DNA from: Styela clava
Taxonomy: Eukaryota; Chordata; Ascidiacea; Stolidobranchia; Styelidae
Length of the DNA stretch: 64,000 nt
Assembly: GCF_964204865.1 (NCBI RefSeq)
Contig: NC_135262.1
Span: 15,438,001 to 15,502,000, forward strand
Direction of reading: 5' to 3'
Both the position numbers and the translations under genes were made by a program. Under the pieces are notes generated by a model that was not told the origin of the DNA, made no database searches, and saw only the letters and a program-made list of their open reading frames with translations. Below are positions 37,015-46,874 of this stretch, one piece after another; the stretch's first letter is position 1; each line of letters opens with the position of its first letter.

Positions 37015-37525
37015 GTAAGTGTAAATAACAACGATAGCGTGACTTATACGTTTACTGTGAGCGAGCGTGTTACTGTTGCAAATATATCAAACCTTCATTG
37101 AACAATAAATTGCACATATTATTAGATGGAACCCAACAAAAATCGGGACAAAACCGAGATTGGGCAGGCAACGATTAGCATGTCTCCATGAGAGATGGAA
37201 TCGTCTATATTCAACGTTTCGTAGTCGGAGTCAAAATTTTGAGATTTCAGATTCATGATGATAATCGAAGTCCAAATGTTCTAAGTCAAGGTGGTCCAAG
37301 GTTGGGAGGTTGAAGGGCCGCAAAAAACTTACGAAGAGGAGGTCTCGCGGGCCGTAGACGGCGAAAACTCAAAAGTGATCAAAACATCGTGAGTTTACTC
37401 ACTTTAAATATATTTAAGAATGAAAGTTTATCATTCTAATCAGTTTTTCAAGGAAACTATATAAAGCCTTCAGTTATTTTAAATTTGCACCCCGAGAAAT
37501 ATCGTGGTATTTTCGGTATCTTTTC

Positions 37526-37742
37526 GGCGCCGCTCCAGAAGTATGTGTACAAATATGGAGGTACCTAATTTTGTTCGCCTACTTTACATCAAGTTGTGTA
37601 CAGGAACTGATTACTATGGGCAGGGGTGTATTCACTTGGCTAACACAAGACAGTCTCCGAACTAGCACTTGAACTAAAATAAGGAAAATCGGAATATAAT
37701 TATGGCCTAACCCTAGCCCGGTGCATATACTACTGGAGTACC
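37526..37742. mobile_element. MITE, GAAGTATG family (partner of 7619)
   Basis: Same insertion as 7619-7834, with the ends GGCGCCGCTCCAGAAGTATG and TACTGGAGTACC. Confidence 0.65.
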
Positions 37743-38464
37743 GTCTTTTCTCGTGTTTGGTTTCGTAATGTCGCCTAAAATTATATTCTTTCGTGACAAA
37801 TATTACTTGAAAACGCACCAGACACTGTGGTTTAACGTTGTTGTGGGTAAGGAAATGCGTTTCCTCTCAATTTACTTTGGTCACCTTTTTTCTACACTGA
37901 TTGTATGATGAATTGTTATTTTAAAAAATATATATTACTGGTAGCGTGAGCAGGCCTAGTTTTAATGTCTGAAAAAAAAACAAGGCCGTCTAAGTTGGGA
38001 CCTCGGACCCATATAAAAAACTGGATCATGCGGCGCTAAATCTGCTCGGCGGTTCGTCACTGCTCGCCAGCCAACGCCAGAAAATAGAGCAGTGTTTTGA
38101 CTAAAATAAAGGCACAAAACATCTTTTCAAATGAGAAGTTATTTGACGCGAGCTCACCTCATCGGCTTGGTCCTGTCTGCACAAGACAATTCATTCTCCT
38201 TTTATCGATCACAGGACGTCATTCCCATCGGCACCGCACCGCATTGACGTTTATAGATACAATAATGAAATTCCATGATTTTAACGAACATCAATCCCGA
38301 CATTGGGATTAGGAAAAGGACTATTCCGAGTTGGAATAGCTATAAAATAAATCGAAATTGTTCTGCTAAGAAATACAAATATCTGCCAATGGTTTAGTAT
38401 AGTGCACGTTAAAACTGTTCTACAGGCCGCATGGAACGTTTATAAGGTGGGCCGCGGTCTAGAC

Positions 38465-40044
38465 CAGTGATTCCCAAAGTGGGCGATATCGCCCCCCGGT
38501 GGGCGAAGACGATACAGAGGGGGGCGAAAAAGTCGAAGGGGGCGATAGGGGGGCGATTTCGAGAAACCTATTTTTGTTCGGCGCATCGTGCACTTGATTT
38601 CTGTATTCTGCGTGCTTTCGTGGTTTGAATCACGTGGGCGATTATCACACGCGAAATGATTGCGTATCCAAGTGGTCGGCAAAATAGGGCATGAGTGAAA
38701 TAATCTGGCTAGAACGCTTCACTGAATGGAGCTTTCCCCGACCTCTGACCCCGGAAAATTCTTCCTATACTTTACTATTTTAAAATTTTCGGTGCTTATT
38801 TTAAAAGCGGTTTCGCGAGTTGTGGCCTGTAAAATGGGGTATTTGTTTTAAACTAATATTCTAATTCATACCATTCAACAATCTGTTTTTCAAAAATACC
38901 GGTAAAGAATTATAGCCTAGTCTACCACAGCTATTTCTACACTAATTTAACTAAAACTCTTAGGAAGATCATTGACTTATATTTAAATTTCCGAAAAACA
39001 ACTAAAAACTAACGAATATAATTCAAAAACGCAAAAATGAGGTAATGTAACCACGCCTGAAAATCTGTCTGAGTGAGAAATGTGTCTGGGCGTTTATTTT
39101 TTTTTATCTCGCAAACAATAATTTTCGAAAATGGACATTACAGAGAACAAGCAAAGAACTAGTATTAGTGATGCCCAATTAGAAAATGTTCAAATCTTAG
39201 CGTCGTAAAGCTTTCAAGCGTGATGCAGCAAAAGGCGATGTCACATTTAATGTCATTGTAATAATTTTTTAATAAGACGACTGAGTTGAGTTCACGAATT
39301 GTCGCAGTTTTCGCGCGCTGTTCCGTTTTTAACTTTCAAAAATTATATATATGACCCGCAAAAGACTAGCAAACCTAAATTTTGTCCCGCGAGCGACATA
39401 AAATTTGCCGGCCCCTGGGCCGTAGCCGATAGTCGGTCACGGCTTCTCCCACATCCAAGTGCACGAATCTAAAACAAATGGCCGATTAATTATATGGACT
39501 GGTGATCGGACTGGAGGCCGTGGTAGGATAAGGAATCGGGGATGTATTTTACCGAAGACCGTGATATATCATGTATTTTAGTGCAGGTCATCAGGCTGTA
39601 GGAATGAATGAGATGTACGAAAATTATTATTATGAGTTTGGGAAAATTACCTTTGTTTTCATTATTTTAATGTGAGATGGGGTGAATTTAGGGAGTTGAA
39701 TGCTAAATGCAAGGGTACACCGCGGTTGTTGAGGGGGTAGAACCGTGGATTTTTTCATTTTCGAACTCTTATATGGTGAAAAAGTGGCCGTGCCGTGCTA
39801 CTATTTCTATCAAAACAACGAAATCGCCTTTCCATCAGTAAACGGGGTAATTTTAGATATATATAATAAAAAAAACTCGCTGAAGAACACCAAGCTCATC
39901 CATCTCATTAAAAACACTATAAACTATGATTCGTCTTCTTATTTGGTCTGTAAAATATTTTTATTTCTGACTTTACATTTTTTTTGTAGTGCCGGGGGGC
40001 GATGAAGTTGTATAAACTACTTTAGGGGGGCGATGGTACAAAAG
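38465..40044. mobile_element. hAT-type element, 1.58 kb, with 8-bp target duplication
   Basis: It is flanked by GTCTAGAC (38457-38464) and GTCTAGAT (40045-40052); the left copy has the empty site near 8565 (GTTTGGACTACTCTG). It begins CAGTGATTCCCAAAGTGGGC, and both ends are rich in GGGGGGCGAT words. A degraded SINE body is visible at about 39427-39545. No transposase was recognised, so this is a non-autonomous or deleted copy. Confidence 0.75.
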
Positions 40045-40304
40045 GTCTAGATCACTCTGTTCTAAGTAATGTCAACAAAAAAAAAACTAAGTTCACTAAG
40101 CGTTCCTCATAGTCTATTGAAAAAGGCTTGTCAATTCGAGTGTTTGATAAATGGTAACTCGAGTGGTGTCAATGATTCGACCCTTTTGGTTGAAATATGT
40201 ATCTGCGTCAATACTGTTAAAGCTCGGTGTAATAAATATAACTTCAGCTAAAATATAAAACTACGTTTCATTTAACTTATCAAATTCAATATTGGTATTT
40301 TTAG

Positions 40305-40357
40305 AGTGCAACCCTATCTTTGAATTTCCTAAAAGATGCGTTCTTGGACTTTGTCAA
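40305..40357 (+). other. Counterpart of the candidate exon at 8813
   Basis: It has the same acceptor and donor but carries a 4-bp insertion (GCGTTCTTGGAC versus GCGTGGAC), so the two copies cannot share one downstream frame. Either this copy is broken or the region is not coding. Confidence 0.25.
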
Positions 40358-40582
40358 GTAAGTGCAGTCAATTTCATTTTATTTGTTTTCCTATCTTGAG
40401 GCTAGAGATATGGGAAATTTGGTCCTGAACCAAGTCAATTTACTAATATTAAAGCAGGGATCGAGATCCTAGTCCCTTACCTCAATACTCCAAACCCAGA
40501 TCATAACACGATCGAAGGCATGTTGAAACTTAGTGAAGGCATGGCAGCAAACAAACGTCACGCTCGAAATGTCACTCTAACA

Positions 40583-40964
40583 CGGGGGTTTTCAAACTTT
40601 TGGGGGTATGGCGTCGTGATGAGATATTATTGACTATTATTTACGAAGCCCCACAAAAAATTTAAAAATATATTGTTAATTAGCGATTAATGTTCCTGGG
40701 TATATTACTTTATTTAGTGACGTATGCGATGGGTGCATTTCCTGGTCTTTACTTAGAAAAAATACACTTGACAAACACATTAAACAAGGCTGTAATTTGA
40801 ATATGGCAATTTCTATTGGAACTTGAAGATAATGTCTATTTAAATTGCCGCCTCGTTGCCACATTCCGGCGTTACCGTTGTCAAATTTTATCAATGCATT
40901 AATAATTCCCAGGATTCTTTCACGGAACCCCGGTACTCCGTATGGAGCACTTTGAGAATAGTAG
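40583..40964. mobile_element. hAT-type non-autonomous element (partner of 9033)
   Basis: It begins CGGGGGTTTTCAAACTTTTG and ends CACTTTGAGAATAGTAG, which is closer to the TTCTCAAAG end of element 1 than the left copy is. Confidence 0.6.
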
Positions 40965-41066
40965 TTCTTGACCCTTGCCAAACCTCTACGCTCTTTAACA
41001 CGCTTCCCGTCGAACACTCTCGTATTAAATGGTTGAACTAGAATCTCAATGAGAACTTTATAATTG

Positions 41067-41944
41067 TGTAGCGTACCGGCAGTCTATGAAATAATTATCC
41101 AAGTTCAGAATATATTCCAATATGGTCTGACGTCAAGTTTCCTCTCAATATTCACTTCAATTTATACTATTTTGTTCTATTTATTAATTAACAATCTCAA
41201 CACAACCAAATACTCCCAAAACAAAAACGACAAACATACAATAAAGCGGCAAGTACCAGGCAGCACAATGCAAGAAAACAGAATATACACAATAAAAACA
41301 CTTTGAACAGTACTGATGATAGCTAATTCCCTGACGACAACCAAAAATACAACGCTAAAATAACTGCATGGCATTGTACTGAAACAATAATATCAGTCTA
41401 CTGTCTAGCCTAAAAACATCCAACAAATACCCATCCCGCAGTCACAAAACCACAAACAAACATCTCTTATAACTCACCGGAGACCAGAGGCACTCCCACA
41501 GACACTCATGACCAGAATCCAACCAAAAACCAACCACACTGTACCGGTCAGGGTTGCCAGACTCCAGCGATCAAAAAAGCCAAATCAAGACATTAAAAAA
41601 AAGGCAGAAAAAGCCAACAATTTTACTAAGTACAAATCCCCATGATTTGTCAGATTTTACACACTACACACTAAATATTGTATTTCATATGATTTTAATA
41701 ATAGACACTAGAAGAGACTTGAAAAAGCCATAAAAACGCCAAAAAGCCAAACGGAAATTCTGACGGCAAACTTGGCGTTGAAAAAGCCAATATGGCAACC
41801 CTGCTACCGGTACCAACCACATCACACGCCAACAGGATACCAAAGGACAGATCGACAGTGTCACAGGGCCCTCAGTGTTGAAAATACAAAATATAGCAAT
41901 AATATCACATGACATCATTTAACAGATAAAACAAGGGTTGTCAC
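41067..41944. mobile_element. LTR-like insertion, right copy only
   Basis: It is absent from the left copy, where ...GAGAACTTTATATTTGAATACCTAATTTTG is continuous near 9507-9535. The insert begins TGTAGCG and ends TTGTCA(C), and is bounded by AATTG on both sides (41062-41066 and 41945-41949), as a solo LTR would be. There is no protein or primer-site evidence, so the class is a guess. It contains the MITE at 41549. Confidence 0.45.
41549..41803. mobile_element. 255-bp MITE with CAGGGTTGCCA ends
   Basis: CAGGGTTGCCA at the left and TGGCAACCCTG at the right are perfect inverted repeats. The flanks GTACCGGT and CTACCGGT form an 8-bp target duplication with one mismatch. The interior is rich in AAAAGCCAA words in both orientations. 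This is a hAT-type non-autonomous element nested in the LTR-like insert. Confidence 0.8.
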
Positions 41945-42042
41945 AATTGAAAACCTAATTTTGTGCAAAGTTATAGAATGTAATTTCATAGTGTAACCTT
42001 GGATATCGATTCTCTATGTGTGAATAGCTAGTGTATGCCACA

Positions 42043-42243
42043 ATGGTGTCGGCGACAGAACCAGACGTTTGTTGTATAACTATAAGTTATGCGGGTGAAA
42101 AGCCGGAAAATGATATTGCAAAAATTTCAACTTTATGGATCCGAAGGATACCTCGAAAAGTATTGGTAGCTCAAGTTATTCGATTATCAAACTTCAAACT
42201 AATGTACACTCAATTGCGTTTGTACATTGTTTTGCAGAAATAG
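42043..42243 (+). CDS. Small open frame of 66 codons (uncertain)
   Basis: An ATG (MVSATEPDVCCITISYAGEK) runs to TAG. The left copy (9610 onward) is frameshifted after the first 20 codons by one base, yet its continuation in the other frame still reads IRRIPRKILVAEGIRLSNYK, similar to IRRIPRKVLVAQVIRLSNFK here. This could be an exon remnant or chance. I do not recognise it. Confidence 0.2.
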   Translation: MVSATEPDVCCITISYAGEKPENDIAKISTLWIRRIPRKVLVAQVIRLSNFKLMYTQLRLYIVLQK

Positions 42244-42355
42244 AGATACCGTCATATTGAGATAGTCCAGAATGGATGACGGTAATTATAAGCAAAGCTC
42301 CGCAATGAAATTTCAATTTTCCAAAATTTATCACTCAGTGGAAATGCTTGCTTAG

Positions 42356-43393
42356 AGGGGGGGGAAAGGGGCAACCGCCCCGGGCAGCACATTGTAGGGG
42401 GCAGCAGAACCAAGTTGTAGAGTTTGCGTTATTGCGCATGCTCTTCTAAATGTGTTCTTATTTAATTAAAAGCTAACATTTTGTGTTCTGTGGTGATGGT
42501 TATTCAACAAGGGTTGTTTCCCCGACCCTTGACCCCAGAATTTTTTTTCTATATTTTACAATTGCAACATTTTTTTTTGATGCTCATTTTAATAAAACAA
42601 AAGTTTCTTTCCTACTTGACCTTTATTTGATTCATTCTCGTGTATAACGACATCTATAATCTGTTAATCACCCAACTTATTTTAAAAATTTGGTATGAGG
42701 GGCAGCATTATCAGAAACTCGCCCCGGGCAGCAGACTAGTTTGGCACGCCCCTGACTATAAACCAAACTGGAGTCGTGTTTTTGCGATCTTAGGATTTGT
42801 CAAACTTGATTTGTTCTTTCGCACTCGAGATTATTTTTAAGCAAGATATCGCTTTTAAAAATCACAAGGTCTGGGCAAAATACGAACGATTGAAATTTAT
42901 TTTATTGCATTCGGCTCCGTGGATAGTTTCAGAATAAAAAAAGGTAGCCTACATCGCGCGCACAATTGACTGTGTTTCGATTTCGCAGTTACTACCATGA
43001 ATAACCAAAGAAAACCTAACATAACACCAAATTTTGTGATTACCAATGTTTATAAAAGCGTTTTGAGGTCTGCTGAAACCAAACTTATAGTGTGATCTTC
43101 CATTTTAAGTATTAGTTTTAATATTTTAGAATGCCGCTTTTCAATCAAGAAATTTGAGTTGCGGATTTACCTCTTTATAAATTATTATTTTTAGCATTTC
43201 GTCGCCGATGACCATAATATGTTTTTCACATTAAACACATAATTTCCCACGAGAACAAAAAAGCAATTATTGTCGTCATTGTGGAACAATACATGTATAT
43301 GCCAACGGAAATTTTCGATTTAGCGAGAATAAACACCGGCGTAAAGATGTTTAAGGTTTAAAAACACGCCATGCTGACGAAAACAATCGGCAA
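42356..43393. mobile_element. Composite repeat: GGGGCAACC element plus piece of hAT-like element 1
   Basis: 42356-42758 starts GGGGGGGGAAAGGGGCAACC and ends CGCCCCGGGCAGCAGACTAG then TTTGGCACGCCCCTG, with CCCCGGGCAGCA near both ends, like a short hAT-type element. From about 42759 the sequence follows the interior of element 1 (14425-15075), ending near ATGCTGACGAAAACAATCGG. No protein is present. It begins exactly where the segmental duplication ends. Confidence 0.5.
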
Positions 43394-43400
43394 TAGACCT

Positions 43401-43890
43401 TATTCATTAAAAACCTACCCTACGCGCAAAAAGAAAAGTGATGTAAAAATTTTTTTTTAGCATTAGCTCTTATGGGGAATGTAATCACCAGAGCAGAAAT
43501 TTGCATTTTTTGTTATTTGTCCAGGTATCTTTCATTGTATACGTGAGCAGTTTTGAAGATAGAATATATTTTACATCTTTTTTGATATTTTTATCATGAT
43601 AAACATGGTCAAGATTTTTGATAATCGTTCATTGAAATTTTAATGAGCGCGGTGTTTCCGATGACGTCATTCTCTATAGACCATGAAATTCTGCCAACGC
43701 TTCGTGCTTTGTGGGATATGAGCTCCAACTGCTTGTGATATCAGAATACTGGAATACCGGTACTGGGACCACAACCGGCGTTCAACGAAAGACCTATTTT
43801 GGTTGTTTATTGGATGTTATATATTTCATGAATTCCATGTAACTATGTACATTTCTGGTACACCTTTCAAAATCCAATGGCCTAACTCAG
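43401..43890. other. No recognised feature
   Basis: AT-rich DNA with no open frame, repeat end or RNA gene that I can support. Confidence 0.5.
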
Positions 43891-43900
43891 TTCATATGTT

Positions 43901-44658
43901 AGGGTTACCATATTTTTTTGACTTCAAAGCGGGACGCCTCCAAAGACACGACCCCTTAGCTGTGATCCTGTTACTCTACAGTTTCCGATTTTACTATATA
44001 GGCCTACATTTAAAGCCATCACGGCTCTCTTCATTGACCATATTGTCATCGAGAGTTTATGCGCATATTCTCTGTCTAAATATCGGGTTCAGTTCGAAAA
44101 ATAGAAAGGAATAGACGCTAACGACACAAATGATCGGAATTTAGATTTTTTTATGTACAGCAGAAGGAATAAAGAAAAATTAAATAGTCTGCCGTTTTCA
44201 AGCATTGAGAATTTCCTTATTCGCCCAAGCATGCTTTTCTGTAAATAACACCCTCAAAAAGACGTTGTTCAATAATACATTCACGTGAACGTCCGAACAG
44301 GACCAATTAGAATTGATTTTACATGTGATACGTTTGCTAAGAATGTTAGCGGAAAACAACGAAACAAACAAAATAACGCATTCACTTTTTTTTTACGTCA
44401 AGGATCAGGACGACATGTCTGGAATCCAGCCCAAATGCCTTCAAGGGCAGACAATGTCGACGGAAGTGCTATAGCTCATTTTTATTTTTGAAAATATAAC
44501 GCATTCACCTTCATTAAGTAGGCTAGCGTTGCGCTACGCAGCAACAACAGTAACGAGAACATGTTCTTGTATTACGCTGGATGGCTTAACGCAAAAGCGG
44601 GACTTTTAGCTGACTTGGCGGGACAAGACGCTAAAAAGCGGGACGTATGGTAAGACTA
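43901..44658. mobile_element. 758-bp hAT-type element with perfect 8-bp target duplication
   Basis: CATATGTT lies at 43893-43900 and 44659-44666. The ends AGGGTTACCATA and TATGGTAAGACTA are inverted, and both are followed inward by GCGGGAC words (43930, 44590-44645). The interior lacks a transposase. Confidence 0.8.
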
Positions 44659-44666
44659 CATATGTT

Positions 44667-45370
44667 GACACCATGTACCTATCCCAACATTGGTGATGTT
44701 CAGGGCTGGATTTAGATCACGAGAGACCCCTTCATATTTTTGAGCTCGAAATTTTCTCTGAACAACACCACATTTAATTGCTTAAAATTTAAAAATATTT
44801 TTTTTTCTCACTTCAATCATCACATGTTTGAATACCCGAGCTGACTTCTACTGATTTGTTATTAATTTACAATTTTTTTTTTATAAATTAACTGTGGTAC
44901 TTGCCAAGTGTCCACTAAGTGAAAATCTACAAAAAAAAAGCAGTGGTTTAATAATGGACTACATTTTTAACCGATTCCAAAAATGTTCCGTAACTTAGTC
45001 AACCCTTCTTCCAAGGAGTTTTTGTTAAATTGTTCAAACATCTTAACTGTTAATCTTGATAGCGAGCATGGGGGGCAGGGGGGAGCTGACTGTGATGGTC
45101 GTATCGCTCCCTAGTCTATACCGAATAACTGTGTGTTTTGTATATAATTTTTATTGATACAATGCTTGTATTCTGGTTGACAAAATAAATCTCTCTCTCG
45201 TATTCAGTCATATTCTTTGACCTAGTTAGGAGACCGGTATTGTACCATTATAGGTTGGAGATATTCATCTTTTTTGTATACCGGTACAGTACAACTTATC
45301 CTGCCTATTGGCAGGATGGCCAACATTTCTGTATTGTTCGTAGGCTTATTTCAGTATTTACTAAATAATT
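44667..45370. other. No recognised gene; repeat-like ends
   Basis: CAGGGCTGGATTTAGATCACG at 44700 looks like another DNA-element end, but no partner end was found. A G-rich run (GGGGGGCAGGGGGGAGC) lies at 45070-45086. Confidence 0.4.
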
Positions 45371-45380
45371 TAGTTTTCAC

Positions 45381-45523
45381 CTCTTGCAGCCTTGGTACGG
45401 TACCGGTAGTTTAAATAACACGTCAGCATTACGGACTTTCATACGAACCATCGGAGCGTGACGGCTGCTGCCAGACACTGTTTTTATCTCACTCTTGGGG
45501 GACGCGGCGGTTTCGCTTTTCAT
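45381..45523 (-). CDS. Candidate first exon on the minus strand
   Basis: An ATG at 45521-45523 opens 47 codons plus two bases, ending at the donor AAGAG|GTGAAA. The peptide starts MKSETAASPKSEIKTVSGSS and continues through VRMKVRNADVLFKLPVPY. The stretch is GC-richer than its surroundings and uses third-position G/C often. A TATA box lies about 115 bp upstream at 45633-45641. No downstream exon was found toward lower coordinates, where transposons now lie, so the gene may be interrupted or its introns long. Not recognised. Confidence 0.35.
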
Positions 45524-45632
45524 TCGCGAGTTTGAGCTGTAGCTTGGTTGAGGGCCAATGTTGCACCTGGAGTGTACTGGATCAGGTGGAACTCGTAATA
45601 TCTTTTTCAAAGGTATAAAATACGGTACCGTA

Positions 45633-45641
45633 CTATATATA
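45633..45641 (-). promoter_or_regulatory. TATA box for the minus-strand candidate exon
   Basis: TATATATAG on the minus strand. It is followed by CGGTACCG and a second TATA-like TTTTATACC. A 27-bp near-palindrome (GCTACCAG...CTGGTAGC, 45672-45698) lies just upstream. Confidence 0.35.
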
Positions 45642-45799
45642 CTATGCTGACTATATTAGATAGGATGTCCGGCTACCAGTACTGCAGTACCTGGTAGCAC
45701 TGAAGTCCGGTACCTGCTATACAGTTCTTCAAGTTGTGTCAATGCCACTGCTTACTACCGCGTTAACCCGAAAATAAAACCTTGTCCGAATTATGAAAA

Positions 45800-46740
45800 T
45801 TATTGTAATATAAGCCCTTTAAAATGATAGTCCATACCTAAATTAGAAGAAATTGTAACTTGATGGCAAATTTGTGGAGCGAAATCACAGGCTGAAAGAC
45901 GTCTGTTTGCTGTTGCTGACTTGACTACATAAGGTGAATATAAGTTGTAATCGGAAACCTCACAAAAATACAGTATGACAAACCTTTCAAATATAGCAAT
46001 GGGCCTAAAGACTCCAATCATGAAATAACAAAACATGTTAAACACCGATATGACATTACTGTTTAACATATATAATGTTCGTTGCCGTTTTGATTTTATA
46101 TATTAGAATCTGAACCTATATATTATTTACATTAAAAACATGAACTATGACAATAGACAATACGTTTATTTCGTCGTGCTAGAAATTACAACACAAGTTC
46201 ACAACAGATAAAAAATTATGCATTACAGTAACAGATTTCATTGCAATTGACAAGAAATCGCGAAGGACCAGAAATGGTCATCATAAGTCAGCGACACCTA
46301 GATTTAAGACGAGTCAAAAGTAAAAATTGCAATTAAAGAAAGCAATGGATACAAAGAGAAACTTAGTCATTCAATAAATTACCAACATAACAGGGAGTGA
46401 TATAAATATTCATATACGGTAGCATTTGGGAGAGAGAAAAAAACATAAGGCGTGGAAATTCAGTGATTAATTTTTTTTATCTTCGTTCATTTCGTCATGC
46501 AGGAAATAATACACACATTCAAGGCACAGCTTATACAATACAGAAACGGATTTAGTCGCAATTTAAAAGCAGGTGGCTTTCAACGCAAGAAACAGAAGGG
46601 GTCATCATAAGTCTGCGACACCAACATTTGAAATGAGTCAAAAATTGAAATAATAAAAAAGGTAACGGTAGAGAATATTATTTTCATGTTGTTGCAATAT
46701 ATTTTGAACCTACTTATGTTGGGAATTCTAAATTAGACAA
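45800..46740. repeat. Diverged tandem duplication of about 330-bp spacing
   Basis: The blocks 46155-46330 and 46485-46650 share an ordered series of words: TTTCGTCRTGC, ACAGWAACRGATTT, GGTCATCATAAGTC.GCGACACC and GAGTCAAAA. Neither block contains a convincing open frame. The rest of the interval shows nothing. Confidence 0.5.
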
Positions 46741-46785
46741 AATATTACTGTGTACAAATTTGAATAAATAAATTGTTTCTTTCAG

Positions 46786-46874
46786 TACCGAACGCCGTCG
46801 CGTGAGGACGTGGCTACCTCGAGCCGAAGATATGCATTCGAGAAGTGAATCCCAGACTTAGTGACATCAATAAA
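46786..46874 (+). other. Possible terminal exon with AATAAA
   Basis: A strong acceptor (TTGTTTCTTTCAG) is followed by 20 open codons (YRTPSREDVATSSRRYAFEK) and TGA at 46846-46848, then AATAAA at 46869-46874. The GC-rich, coding-like stretch stands out. No upstream exon was found, so this is weak. Confidence 0.25.

Larger units (their letters stand above)
28144..42345. repeat. Segmental duplication, right copy
   Basis: Direct-orientation partner of 1-9903. It is about 4 kb longer because of later insertions: MITEs at 28701 and 29320, a 174-bp tandem copy at 30045, a hAT-end fragment at 32798, a TIR element at 33892, a 1.6-kb hAT element at 38465, and an LTR-like insertion at 41067 with a MITE inside it. 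The left copy shows the empty site for most of these. Confidence 0.9.
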
